The notes under the pieces were generated by a model. That model had not been told where the DNA came from, ran no database searches, and saw only the letters and a program-made list of their open reading frames with translations. A stretch of 64,000 bases of DNA from Actinomycetales bacterium (GTDB taxonomy: Bacteria > Actinomycetota > Actinomycetes > Actinomycetales > Dermatophilaceae), in contig JADJVX010000005.1 of the NCBI GenBank assembly GCA_016710385.1, positions 9,665 to 73,664 of the forward strand. The letters run 5' to 3'. The translations under genes were made by a program, and so were the position numbers. This document shows, piece after piece, positions 10,022 through 20,085 of the stretch (positions within the stretch are counted from its first letter, which is position 1; each line of letters begins with the position of its first letter).

Positions 10022-10855
10022 ATGGTCGCGACACTCTCCTGCGCGACCCTGGCGACGGGCCTGCTGGCCGCGCTCGAGCCGGGCGTCACTCGGCTCGCGG
10101 TCGCGGGAGTGGGGGCGCTGGCCATGGCGGTCGGCCTGCTGGCTGACATCAGCGTGGCGGCGGGCACCACGGTGGTCCTCGTGGCGGCATACCTCGAGGT
10201 CAAACGCAGGTTTGGGCTGTGGGAGCCCACCCAACTGCCGCTGGCCCTCGCCGTGAGCACGACCTGCCTGCTCGTCACGGCGCTGGCCGCTCAATTGGGT
10301 TCCCGGCTGCGGCAACACTCGGACTCACAGCCCTCCCCGGGCCTGGCCACCGCCCCCTACCTCGCTCCCGGATCGACGCTGCTCACCCTGGCGCCGGCCC
10401 AACTGCGCCTGGACCGGGAGCGTGAACGAGCTGCACGGTTCGGGTCGACGGTAAGCCTGCTCGCCGTTGACATCGAGGTCACCGACGCCTCCCTCGACGA
10501 GCGCGCTCAGGCGTCCGCCCGGCGAGTCGTGGCCCGCCTGCTCGACTCGGTCATCGGCGAGGACGATGTGACCTTCGCCTGGGACGAACGCACCGTCGGC
10601 GCCGTCCTCATCGACACCGACCTGGAGGCCGCCTGGGAGTGCGTTGGCGACCTGCTCGAACGCGCCTCCTACGCGAGTTTTGCGGAGCGTTCGGCCAGCA
10701 ATCGGCGCTCCCTGGCTGACTGTGCCCGGTTGACCGGCGTGGCCGTCCAGGCCCCTGCTCCGACCGAGCCCACGGCCGGGGCGGGCCCGGTCACCGAGTC
10801 GGGTGCCGGGGCCACGATCCTCGCCGACTTGCACGCTCGGGTGCGACCCGCGTGA
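10022..10855 (+). CDS. Membrane protein with degenerate GGDEF-like domain
   Basis: N-terminal half: about three or four hydrophobic helices (LSCATLATGLLAALE, LAVAGVGALAMAVGLLADI, TTVVLVAAYLEV, ALAVSTTCLLVTALAA). C-terminal half: LDRERERAARFGSTVSLLAVDIEV, then a helix with ARRVVARLLDSV and a strand VGAVLIDTDLEAAW. That order matches the fold of diguanylate cyclases (ERxRAxRxGxxxSLLxxDID), but the GGDEF signature is absent, so it is probably not an active cyclase. It could sense or bind a nucleotide. The start is uncertain: ATG at 10022 (chosen, giving 277 residues) or GTG at 9980, which would overlap the 43-residue gene. Its stop overlaps pgsB as GTGA, so the two are coupled. Confidence 0.55.
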   Translation: MVATLSCATLATGLLAALEPGVTRLAVAGVGALAMAVGLLADISVAAGTTVVLVAAYLEVKRRFGLWEPTQLPLALAVSTTCLLVTALAAQLGSRLRQHSDSQPSPGLATAPYLAPGSTLLTLAPAQLRLDRERERAARFGSTVSLLAVDIEVTDASLDERAQASARRVVARLLDSVIGEDDVTFAWDERTVGAVLIDTDLEAAWECVGDLLERASYASFAERSASNRRSLADCARLTGVAVQAPAPTEPTAGAGPVTESGAGATILADLHARVRPA

Positions 10856-12180
10856 TACGCACCGTCATCGGTCTCGCGGTCCTCGCGATCATCGTCGGCG
10901 TCCTGGCGCTGCGGTGGCGGGGGGCCACCCGGGCCCATCACGCCCGCCTCGACCAGCTCGAGGTGCGCATCCACGTCAACGGCATCCGCGGCAAGTCGAC
11001 CGTCACCCGGTTGCTCGGCGGTGTCTTGCGCGAGGGCGGCTATCGCACCGTGGCCAAGACCACCGGGAGCGCGGCCCGGGTGATCGGCCCCGACGGGGTC
11101 GAAGCACCCATACCTCGGCGCGGCGCCCCGACGATCTACGAGCAGGTGGACGTCGTCAAGGAACATGTAGGGCAGGAGATCGACGCCCTCGTCATCGAAT
11201 GCATGGCCGTGCGGCCGGCATACCAGAAGTACTCCCAGGATTTCCTCGTCAAATCGGACATTACGGTCATTACTAACGTTCGCGAGGATCACCAAGAGGA
11301 GATGGGCGAGACACTCGCCGAGATTGCCGACTCGCTCTCGGCGACCGTCCCGCACGGCGGCGTGCTCGTCACGGCCGAGGATCGCCCAGCGTTGCGTGAA
11401 CGCCTGGCTCACCATGCTGCATCTCGCGGATCGCGTTTCGTCTATGCCGACCCAATCGGGGTCGACGACGAGGAACTGCGCGATTTCGACTATGTGCAAT
11501 TCAAGGAGAACCTCGCGATCGGCTTCGCGGTGGCCCGCCTGCTGAGCATCCCCCGCGAGGTCGCCCTGCGCGGCATGGTCAAGTCGGTGCCCGATGTCGG
11601 TGTCGTGCGGCTGCACACCTATGACCTCGGCGGGGCGCAGGTGCTGTGGGTGCCCCTGTTCGCAGCCAACGACCGCGAGAGCGTCATCCTCACCTTCCAG
11701 GCTCTGGCGCCGCACTTCCCGCCCGGGGCACCGGTCGTGGGAATCCTCAACAACCGGCTCGACCGCGGCCGGCGCGCCCAGTTGTTCGCCACCATGGTTC
11801 CCACGGATCTGCAGGACGTGCTCGACCACGTCGTCACCTTCGGTGCCTATGAGGACACGGTCATCGACACCATGGTCAAGCGCGGCTACCCCGAGGAGCG
11901 GATCCACCGCATGGGCGACACCGTGCAACCGGACCTCCCCCAACTGCTGCCGGCCCTGGCCGAGCTCTTCCCGGACGGGCGGGGAGTGCTCGTCGGCATG
12001 GTCAACATCCACACCGCCCAGGCCGAGATGCTCATCGAGCACTTCCAGTCCGAACGCGACACCCACGTCGATGAAGTCGTCATGTCGCAGCAACCCGAAC
12101 GCGCGCCGGCCTCGCTTCAGCGGGCGGTAGCCACCGCCAGCTACCTCCCCCGGCACTACCTGGAGAGCGGGAATGGCTGA
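10852..12180 (+). CDS. pgsB: Poly-gamma-glutamate synthase PgsB/CapB-type amide ligase
   Basis: Mur-ligase-like enzyme that activates glutamate with ATP and extends poly-gamma-glutamate at the membrane. A membrane helix at residues 3-21 is followed by the nucleotide loop GIRGKST (44-50), then NVREDHQEEMG and a C-terminal region VGMVNIHTAQAEMLIEHF. At 442 residues it is longer than Bacillus PgsB (roughly 390). The GTG start overlaps the preceding stop (GTGA), and the 3' end overlaps pgsC by 8 bp. The partners PgsC and PgsA follow directly, which strongly supports the assignment. Whether the polymer here is glutamate or another gamma-linked amide cannot be told from sequence. Confidence 0.88.
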   Translation: MIRTVIGLAVLAIIVGVLALRWRGATRAHHARLDQLEVRIHVNGIRGKSTVTRLLGGVLREGGYRTVAKTTGSAARVIGPDGVEAPIPRRGAPTIYEQVDVVKEHVGQEIDALVIECMAVRPAYQKYSQDFLVKSDITVITNVREDHQEEMGETLAEIADSLSATVPHGGVLVTAEDRPALRERLAHHAASRGSRFVYADPIGVDDEELRDFDYVQFKENLAIGFAVARLLSIPREVALRGMVKSVPDVGVVRLHTYDLGGAQVLWVPLFAANDRESVILTFQALAPHFPPGAPVVGILNNRLDRGRRAQLFATMVPTDLQDVLDHVVTFGAYEDTVIDTMVKRGYPEERIHRMGDTVQPDLPQLLPALAELFPDGRGVLVGMVNIHTAQAEMLIEHFQSERDTHVDEVVMSQQPERAPASLQRAVATASYLPRHYLESGNG

Positions 12181-13186
12181 GTATGCCGTGACCTTCGACG
12201 TGGTCCGGGTGACCCTCGTCGTCGGGGTCGTCCTGAGCATGATCGTCTACGAGCGCACCCACCTCACCACCGGAGGGGCCATCGTCCCCGCCTATCTCGC
12301 GCTGTCGCTCGTGCGTCCGCTGGCGGTCGTCGTGACGATCGGCTTCGGCTACCTCACCCATCTCGTCGTCACCAAAGTGGTGGCCCCGCGACGGATCATC
12401 TATGGCCGTCGGCGGTTCGAGGTGGAGGTCCTCGTCGGAGTGGCCCTCATTCTCATCGGCACTGCGGTGGCAGCCCGCGCCGGCACGCTCGATCCCCACC
12501 TCGCGGCTCTCTCGGGGATCGGCTTCCTCGTGCCGGGGATCATCGCCCACGACATGGGCCGGCAACGGCCTGGCCGCACGGCGCTGGCCGTCCTCGCGAC
12601 GACTGTCGTGCTGGCGGCCTTTGTGCGGGCCTATTCCGGACTCATCGAACTCATCCCCGGCGCCAGCGAGACCGCCGCAGTCCAGGTCGCGTCAGTCCTG
12701 GGCTACCCGCGCGAGCTGTTGCTGCTAGGTGTCGCGACGAGCGTCCTGGTCGGCATGCTCGTCTACGCCCGGCTCGGGCTGCGCTCGGGAGGCTTTGTCA
12801 CCGCTGCCTATCTGGCCTTGGTCGGACCACGCTGGTGGGACTTGCTGTTCACCATCGTCATCGCCGTGCTCGTCTGGGCGATCGTCGTCAAGGTGCTCAT
12901 GCCGCGCATGGTGATCTTCGGTCGCCGCAAGCTCTCCAGCATGGTGCTGGTCGGCAGCCTGATCGCCTGGGCGGCAGAGAGCGGCCTGATCTGGATCAGC
13001 CATGGCGACTACGTCCCGTGGCGCGGGCTGACGGTGGCGACCCTCATGGTCCCCGCGCTCATCGCCAACGACGCCGAGCGGCAGGGCTGGGAGCGCACCG
13101 CATGGGGCACGACCCTCACATCCATCGGCGTGTATGCCGTGGGCAGCGCGGTCGGCGCGCTGGCGGCCTGGGGAGGGTGGCTGTGA
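12173..13186 (+). CDS. pgsC: Double-length PgsC/CapC membrane protein (internal duplication)
   Basis: Integral membrane partner of PgsB. Known PgsC proteins are about 150 residues; this one is 337 and contains two PgsC-like halves. Matching landmarks are GGAIVPAYLAL / GGFVTAAYLAL, APRRIIYGRRRFEVEVLVG / MPRMVIFGRRKLSSMVLVG and FLVPGIIAHDMGRQ / LMVPALIANDAERQ. Each half carries its own set of helices. The halves are well diverged, so the duplication is old. It starts within the end of pgsB (8-bp overlap) and its stop overlaps the pgsA start as GTGA. Presumably one chain replaces a PgsC dimer in the synthase complex. Confidence 0.85.
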   Translation: MAEYAVTFDVVRVTLVVGVVLSMIVYERTHLTTGGAIVPAYLALSLVRPLAVVVTIGFGYLTHLVVTKVVAPRRIIYGRRRFEVEVLVGVALILIGTAVAARAGTLDPHLAALSGIGFLVPGIIAHDMGRQRPGRTALAVLATTVVLAAFVRAYSGLIELIPGASETAAVQVASVLGYPRELLLLGVATSVLVGMLVYARLGLRSGGFVTAAYLALVGPRWWDLLFTIVIAVLVWAIVVKVLMPRMVIFGRRKLSSMVLVGSLIAWAAESGLIWISHGDYVPWRGLTVATLMVPALIANDAERQGWERTAWGTTLTSIGVYAVGSAVGALAAWGGWL

Positions 13187-15378
13187 GCTCACGCACCCGG
13201 CTCGGACAATCTGGGTGGACCATCCTGGCTGCCACCGTCGTGCTCGCGGTGAGCGTCGCGCTGCAGGCCGGTGCCCACTACGGCGAGCCCACCGGCAGCA
13301 ACATCGGCACCGACATCGGCACCGCCGCGAGCACTGGCACCTCGAGCCCCGGCGGGGAGCAGTCGGCGGCTGAGCCCGCTCGCGCGGCCACCGGGTCGCC
13401 GGCCAACCCCGCCAAGACCAGCCGGGTGGTCGTCGTCGACGACCTGGGTGTGGCGATCCCCGGCGCGAGCATCGAAGGCCCCGACGGGCAGTTGACCACC
13501 GACGCGGCAGGTCGAGCCGAACTGGCGTTGGCCACGCCAGCCCTGGTGCGGGCGGCTGCTCCGGGGCACCTGCCGCGAGTCCAGGCCCTCTCCCCGGCCA
13601 GCACTTCCCGGCTGGTGCTCACCAGATCACCCGCCGTTTCGGTGCGCTTCGGCGGGGATGTCATGGCTGGGCGGCGGTTCTACTGGCCGACCAGTGCGGC
13701 GGAGACCGGCGACCCGACCGACGACGCACCCGCCCGAGCGGCCCTCTTATCGCGCGATGCCGGGCCGGCCGAACACGCCGCCCTCCTAGCGCCCATCGCA
13801 CCGCTGCTCGCCGATGCCGACCTCACCGTCGTCAACCTGGAGACCGCTCTGGTCGCCGATCCCGTCTTTGACCCGGACGGCCCTCGGCCGGCCTGGCTGC
13901 ACCCCACCAAGTCCATCGCCTTCGCCAGCTCGACTACCCTCGCCGAAGGGTTGGCCCGCTCGGGGGTCGATGTCGTGTCGCTGGCCAACAATCACTCCTT
14001 CGATGCGCTCGCGCCCGGGCTCGCGACGACGCTGGCCGCGCTCGACCGCGCCGGCGTCGCCCACTTCGGCGCGGGCGCCACCGAAACCCAGGCCTGGGCC
14101 CCGGCACTGCTGGTCCGCCAGGGGCGCACCGTGGCCTTCCTCGGATGCACCTCGGTCACCGGTGAGGATCACCCCATCCCCTATGTCGCGGCTGCCGATC
14201 GACCGGGGGCGGCCAAGTGCACCGAACAACGCCTGGCTCAGGCCGTCTCGCAAGCTCGCACCCGCGCCGACGAGGTCGTCGTCATGATCCACGGCGGGGT
14301 GGAATACGACCGCACCCTGACTCCGGCCGTCCTGCGCCTCATGGAGATTGCCGGGCAGGCCGGGGCCGGCGCGGTGATCACCGCCCACCCGCACGTCATC
14401 GGCGGGGTGCGCGGACCGGACGGGGTCACCTATGCCGACTCCACCGGCAACCTGCTCTTCGACCAGCAGCTATGGGCCACCCAAGTCGGTTACCTGCTGC
14501 GCGTCGACCTCGCAGCCGGCCACACGGCATACGCGCAAGCCGACCCGATCTCGCTGGAGGGCTACCGGCCGCAACCGCTGACCGGCGCCCCGGCGGCAGC
14601 CGTGGCGCGCATCGCCGCTGGGTCTGCTGGGGACGGCGCGCAGCTGTCCGGCACTGTCGCGACGGTGCACGGCGTTGCCGCCGAGCGCCCGCTCACCCTG
14701 CCCCTGGCAGCCGGCCAGATCGCCCGGCTGCCAGTTGGTGCCGCGGTGCGCACGGCTGCTGCGCCCGGGGTGAGCGTGGGCACCGATCTGCTGTGGGGCA
14801 CCGGCGATCTCGAGCCGGCGACGCCGGGTCCGAGCACCGCCTCCGGGGGCCTGCTCTGGGACCTCGGCCGCTACGCCGACCTCACCAGCGGGGCTGCCTG
14901 CCTCGACCCGGGCGCACCGACGGACTCGCCCGGTCGCGGAGTCCGGCTGCTGCGCAGCCCGGTCAGCGAGGACGATGTCTTGGCGAGCACACGCCACCGC
15001 ATCCCGGTCACCCCGGGCAGCCGGCTCACCCTCGTGGCCCAGGTGCGCAGCGCCTCAGCCTCCGGCGTCCTCGAACTGCACTGGTATGCCGGTGCGAAAG
15101 GACCCAGCGTGCGGGTCGACCGGGTAGCCGTCCCCGCCGGCGAACACGGACCCCAGGAGTGCACTCAAGTGCGCCTGGACGTCACGGCCGTCGACGGGGT
15201 GGCCTATGTGCAGCCCTTCCTGCGGCTACCTCCGACCGACGACACCCATCTGGGCGCGCACCTGCTCCTGGACAATGTGCGGCTGATCTCCTGGGCTCCC
15301 GATGGGACGACAGGTCCGGCACTGGATGTCGTCACCTCGGAGCAGCCCGCCAGCATCGTGCTCGTCTCCTCGGAGTAA
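13183..15378 (+). CDS. pgsA: PgsA/CapA-type polyglutamate protein with extra flanking domains
   Basis: Membrane-anchored extracellular protein with a CapA metallophosphatase-like domain, the third subunit of poly-gamma-glutamate synthesis and export. An N-terminal helix (ILAATVVLAVSVAL) acts as a signal anchor. Then follow a Thr/Ser/Ala linker, a carboxypeptidase-regulatory-like domain (DDLGVAIPGASIEGPDG) and the CapA domain with FGGDVMAGRR, VVNLETAL, SLANNHSFD, MIHGGVEYDR and ITAHPHVIGG. The last 170 residues look like a beta-sandwich carbohydrate-binding module. At 731 residues it is about twice a typical CapA. The GTG at 13183 overlaps the pgsC stop (GTGA). Last gene of the operon, followed by a hairpin. 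Confidence 0.85.
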   Translation: MSSRTRLGQSGWTILAATVVLAVSVALQAGAHYGEPTGSNIGTDIGTAASTGTSSPGGEQSAAEPARAATGSPANPAKTSRVVVVDDLGVAIPGASIEGPDGQLTTDAAGRAELALATPALVRAAAPGHLPRVQALSPASTSRLVLTRSPAVSVRFGGDVMAGRRFYWPTSAAETGDPTDDAPARAALLSRDAGPAEHAALLAPIAPLLADADLTVVNLETALVADPVFDPDGPRPAWLHPTKSIAFASSTTLAEGLARSGVDVVSLANNHSFDALAPGLATTLAALDRAGVAHFGAGATETQAWAPALLVRQGRTVAFLGCTSVTGEDHPIPYVAAADRPGAAKCTEQRLAQAVSQARTRADEVVVMIHGGVEYDRTLTPAVLRLMEIAGQAGAGAVITAHPHVIGGVRGPDGVTYADSTGNLLFDQQLWATQVGYLLRVDLAAGHTAYAQADPISLEGYRPQPLTGAPAAAVARIAAGSAGDGAQLSGTVATVHGVAAERPLTLPLAAGQIARLPVGAAVRTAAAPGVSVGTDLLWGTGDLEPATPGPSTASGGLLWDLGRYADLTSGAACLDPGAPTDSPGRGVRLLRSPVSEDDVLASTRHRIPVTPGSRLTLVAQVRSASASGVLELHWYAGAKGPSVRVDRVAVPAGEHGPQECTQVRLDVTAVDGVAYVQPFLRLPPTDDTHLGAHLLLDNVRLISWAPDGTTGPALDVVTSEQPASIVLVSSE

Positions 15379-15399
15379 CGCCCGACGGCATGAGTGACG

Positions 15400-15436
15400 A
15401 GGGGCGCCGGTCGACATCACGTCGGCCGGCGCCCCT
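15400..15436. terminator. Bidirectional terminator between pgsA and icd
   Basis: Inverted repeat 15401-15415 / 15421-15435 with core GGGGCGCCGG and CCGGCGCCCC, one wobble in the inner stem and loop ATCAC. It lies between two convergent genes, 22 bases after pgsA and 22 bases from the icd stop. No long T tract is present. Confidence 0.7.
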
Positions 15437-15458
15437 GGCATCGGTGGAACCGTTGGGC

Positions 15459-17675
<2,217 letters not shown>

Positions 17676-17962
17676 CGCATTTCGTCCTTCGGATCGGCTG
17701 ATGGGCGGGGTCACCACCCAGGCTACCGGCGCACGGCATACCGGTTCCGAGGGTAGCTTGACGTCAAGATACTTCGGTATGCCGTGCCGCGTCGGCTCGG
17801 TCACAGCAGACCTCGGTTCGGCTCGCTCCGGGTCGGCCTCGGGAGCCGCAGCCGTAACCCGGGTGGCACCGATCGGCCGCGATAGTCTCGGGCCCGTCAC
17901 CCGGCATACGGCAGTTGCCGACGACGGAGGGGACCGGGGACGCGACCGATAGGAGAAACACC
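17676..17962. other. Divergent icd/aqpZ intergenic region with three copies of the repeated word
   Basis: 287 bases without a gene. It holds CACGGCATAC at 17732-17741, GTATGCCGTG at 17777-17786 (an inverted pair of the full 10-mer, 35 bases apart) and GGCATAC at 17903-17909. TTGACG at 17758-17763 lies between the pair. A TAGTCT hexamer occurs at 17883-17888. The aqpZ ribosome site AGGAGAA is at 17951-17957. Promoters for both genes should lie here, but I cannot place them firmly. Confidence 0.5.
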
Positions 17963-18739
17963 ATGCAGCCCGCTCTGAGCAAGCGTCTGGGGGCCGAGTT
18001 GCTCGGCACGTTCTGGCTCGTGTTCGGCGGATGCGGCAGCGCCGTGTTCGCAGCGAAGTTCTTCAGCGAGGGGTCGGTGACCAGCCCCGCGGGCACCGAG
18101 ATCGGCATCGGCCTGCTCGGTGTCGCGCTCGCCTTCGGCCTCAGCGTGGTGACGATGGTGTATGCCGTGGGGCACGTCTCCGGCGGCCACTTCAACCCTG
18201 CGGTCACGCTCGGTCTCTGGGCCGCCAAGCGGTTCGACAAGCTCAACGAGGTCGCGGCCTATATCGCTGCACAGCTCGTCGGTGGGCTGCTGGCCGGCGC
18301 GTGCGTGTGGGGGCTGGCCAAGAGCGCCAAGGGCGCCGAAGCGGTCGTCGGCAACCTCGCGGCCAATGGTTACGGCGAGCACTCCCCCGGCGGCTACTCG
18401 ATGTGGGCGGTCTTCCTCGCCGAGGCGCTGCTGACGGCCTTCTTCCTCTTCGTCATCCTCGGGGTGACCACCCGCCACGCGCCGGTCGGCTTTGCACCAC
18501 TGGCCATCGGCCTGACGCTCACCCTCATTCACCTCATCTCGATCCCGATCAGCAACACCTCGGTCAACCCGGCCCGCTCGACCGCTGTCGCCTTCTTCAA
18601 CGGCAACGGCGCACCCGGGCAGTTGTGGCTGTTCTGGGTGGCGCCGATCGTGGGAGCGATCATCGCCGGCTTCAGCTACGAGGCCATCACCGGCATCGAC
18701 GCCTCCGCCGAAGACATCGACGGCCAGTTGCAGCGGTGA
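17963..18739 (+). CDS. aqpZ: Aquaporin Z (water channel)
   Basis: MIP-family channel of the inner membrane; 258 residues and six predicted helices. Both half-helix motifs are intact: HFNPAVTLG (N78-A80) and SVNPARSTAVA (N202-A204). The stretch IHLISIPISNTSVNPARS is nearly that of AqpZ, including the selectivity-filter His190 and Arg205, which favours water over glycerol. The ATG at 17963 follows AGGAGAA. It has no partner genes; the next gene is preceded by its own operator-like inverted repeat, which could also stop transcription from aqpZ. Confidence 0.92.
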   Translation: MQPALSKRLGAELLGTFWLVFGGCGSAVFAAKFFSEGSVTSPAGTEIGIGLLGVALAFGLSVVTMVYAVGHVSGGHFNPAVTLGLWAAKRFDKLNEVAAYIAAQLVGGLLAGACVWGLAKSAKGAEAVVGNLAANGYGEHSPGGYSMWAVFLAEALLTAFFLFVILGVTTRHAPVGFAPLAIGLTLTLIHLISIPISNTSVNPARSTAVAFFNGNGAPGQLWLFWVAPIVGAIIAGFSYEAITGIDASAEDIDGQLQR

Positions 18740-18801
18740 CGCCCGCCGGCTGACCCCGCACTGGGCAGTGGTTCTGCCGAGTGGTCTTGCCGATCGGAAC
18801 A

Positions 18802-18850
18802 ATTCAGCCTAGACCCTTCACTGGGACGAGTGAAGGGTCTAGGCTTGAAT
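18802..18850. promoter_or_regulatory. Long inverted repeat overlapping the satD promoter
   Basis: A perfect 16-bp inverted repeat (18807-18822 with 18829-18844, loop GGGACG), extendable outward with one bulge. It contains -35 TTCACT (18817-18822) and -10 TAGGCT (18840-18845) with a 17-bp spacer. Because the repeat is symmetric, the same promoter spacing exists on the other strand. A repressor dimer bound here would block both promoters. It may also act as a terminator for aqpZ. Confidence 0.65.
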
Positions 18851-18871
18851 CGACCGCTCGAGGAGGCCGCA

Positions 18872-19516
18872 ATGTTCGTCATCACCGCCGACCAGGTCGA
18901 CAGCCGTCGGTTCCACGACCGGGTGCCCGCTGCGCTGACCCTGCTCGCCCGCAGCCCAGCCGCGACGGGGGGAGCCAGCCGCACCTTCGAGCGCACGGCC
19001 GGAGACGAGATCCAGGGCGTCTGCGAGGGGGCCGAGGAGGTCCTCGACATCGTCACCACGCTCATCCGCCACGGGCAGTGGCGGATCGGCATCGGCATCG
19101 GACCGGTCGACCTGCCTCTCCCCGAGTCGCCCCGCGAGGGCCGCGGGCCGGCCTTCGTCGCGGCAAGGGATGCCGTCCAGGCCGCCCATCCCGTGCCCGG
19201 CCAGTTGGCCGTGCGAAGCCGTTTTGGTCCGGCCACCGCCCGTGGCGTGCGGGAGGTGAGCGGACGGCATACCAGGTATGCCGAGAGCGCCCTGCTGCTC
19301 TACGCGCGGCTGTTGCGCTCACGGACTCCGGAGGGGTGGCAGGTCGTCGACCATCTCGCGCGGGGCCTTACCCAGAAGGACACCGCTGCCAAGCTCGGGG
19401 TCACCCCGTCGGCGGTGAGCCAACGGGTGCGGCGAGCGGGGTGGCAGGAACAGGTGCGGGGCCGCGAGCTCATCGCCCACCACCTGTCGGTGGCGGACGG
19501 TAGAACTCAGGGGTGA
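18872..19516 (+). CDS. SatD family protein with C-terminal helix-turn-helix
   Basis: 214 residues. The N-terminal 150 residues match the SatD family pattern: ITADQVDSRR, FERTAGDEIQG, WRIGIGIGPVDLPLP and EGRGPAFVAARDAV. The last third has a helix-turn-helix (LTQKDTAAKLGVTPSAVSQ, about residues 166-184), so DNA binding is likely. SatD was named from a streptococcal secretion/acid-tolerance operon; its biochemical role is unclear. The ATG at 18872 follows CGAGGAGG. The large inverted repeat over its promoter is a natural candidate for autoregulation. The small membrane protein downstream is its usual neighbour in actinobacteria, as far as I recall. Confidence 0.75.
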   Translation: MFVITADQVDSRRFHDRVPAALTLLARSPAATGGASRTFERTAGDEIQGVCEGAEEVLDIVTTLIRHGQWRIGIGIGPVDLPLPESPREGRGPAFVAARDAVQAAHPVPGQLAVRSRFGPATARGVREVSGRHTRYAESALLLYARLLRSRTPEGWQVVDHLARGLTQKDTAAKLGVTPSAVSQRVRRAGWQEQVRGRELIAHHLSVADGRTQG

Positions 19517-19573
19517 ACTCAGGGGTGGACTCAGCCGTGAGCACGCAGGGGGTCCGATGACGCAGGAGGTCCA

Positions 19574-19972
19574 ATGTCGCAGGTGGCGTGGCTGCCCGCT
19601 GCTGGTGCGATCGTGCTGGCTCTGGCAGCGATCATCGGCGGCAGTCCGGTGACCCTGCTGGTGTTCCGCGCGGTGGATTCCGGACGCCAAGGTGCATCCC
19701 CCGGAGTGCAAGCGGCCGGCGGGGTGCTGCGTGGCGGCCGCGCCATCGGGCTGCTGGAACGGGCCGCGGTCGTCGCCACGATGCTGGCCGGCTGGCCCGA
19801 GGGCATCGGCGCCGTCATCGCGCTCAAGGGCCTGGGCCGGTTCGCGGAGTTGCGCGGCGACACCCCAGGCACCGCCGAACGCTTCCTCATCGGCAGCTTC
19901 ACCAGCCTGCTGTGGGCGGGTGTCCTGGCCGGATTGGCCCGGCTGCTCGCCGGGTCGGCGGGCCTGACCTGA
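19574..19972 (+). CDS. Small membrane protein downstream of satD
   Basis: 132 residues with three hydrophobic segments: LPAAGAIVLALAAIIGG, LERAAVVATMLAGWPEGIGAVIALKG and FTSLLWAGVLAGLARLLAG. I do not recognise a named function. The ATG at 19574 has GGAGG about 6 bases upstream (within CAGGAGGTCCAATG). It follows satD by 57 bases on the same strand and probably shares its transcript, suggesting that SatD controls or partners with it. No catalytic motif is visible. Confidence 0.65.
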   Translation: MSQVAWLPAAGAIVLALAAIIGGSPVTLLVFRAVDSGRQGASPGVQAAGGVLRGGRAIGLLERAAVVATMLAGWPEGIGAVIALKGLGRFAELRGDTPGTAERFLIGSFTSLLWAGVLAGLARLLAGSAGLT

Positions 19973-20085
19973 CCCGGGCGAGTGGCGAACACGACGTTCC
20001 CCCAGGCCGCTGCGGGGGTTCCCGTCGCGGGCTTCGCTGATAGCGTCGAGGACAGCCCAATCCACCGACGCCAAAGGGAGATTTC

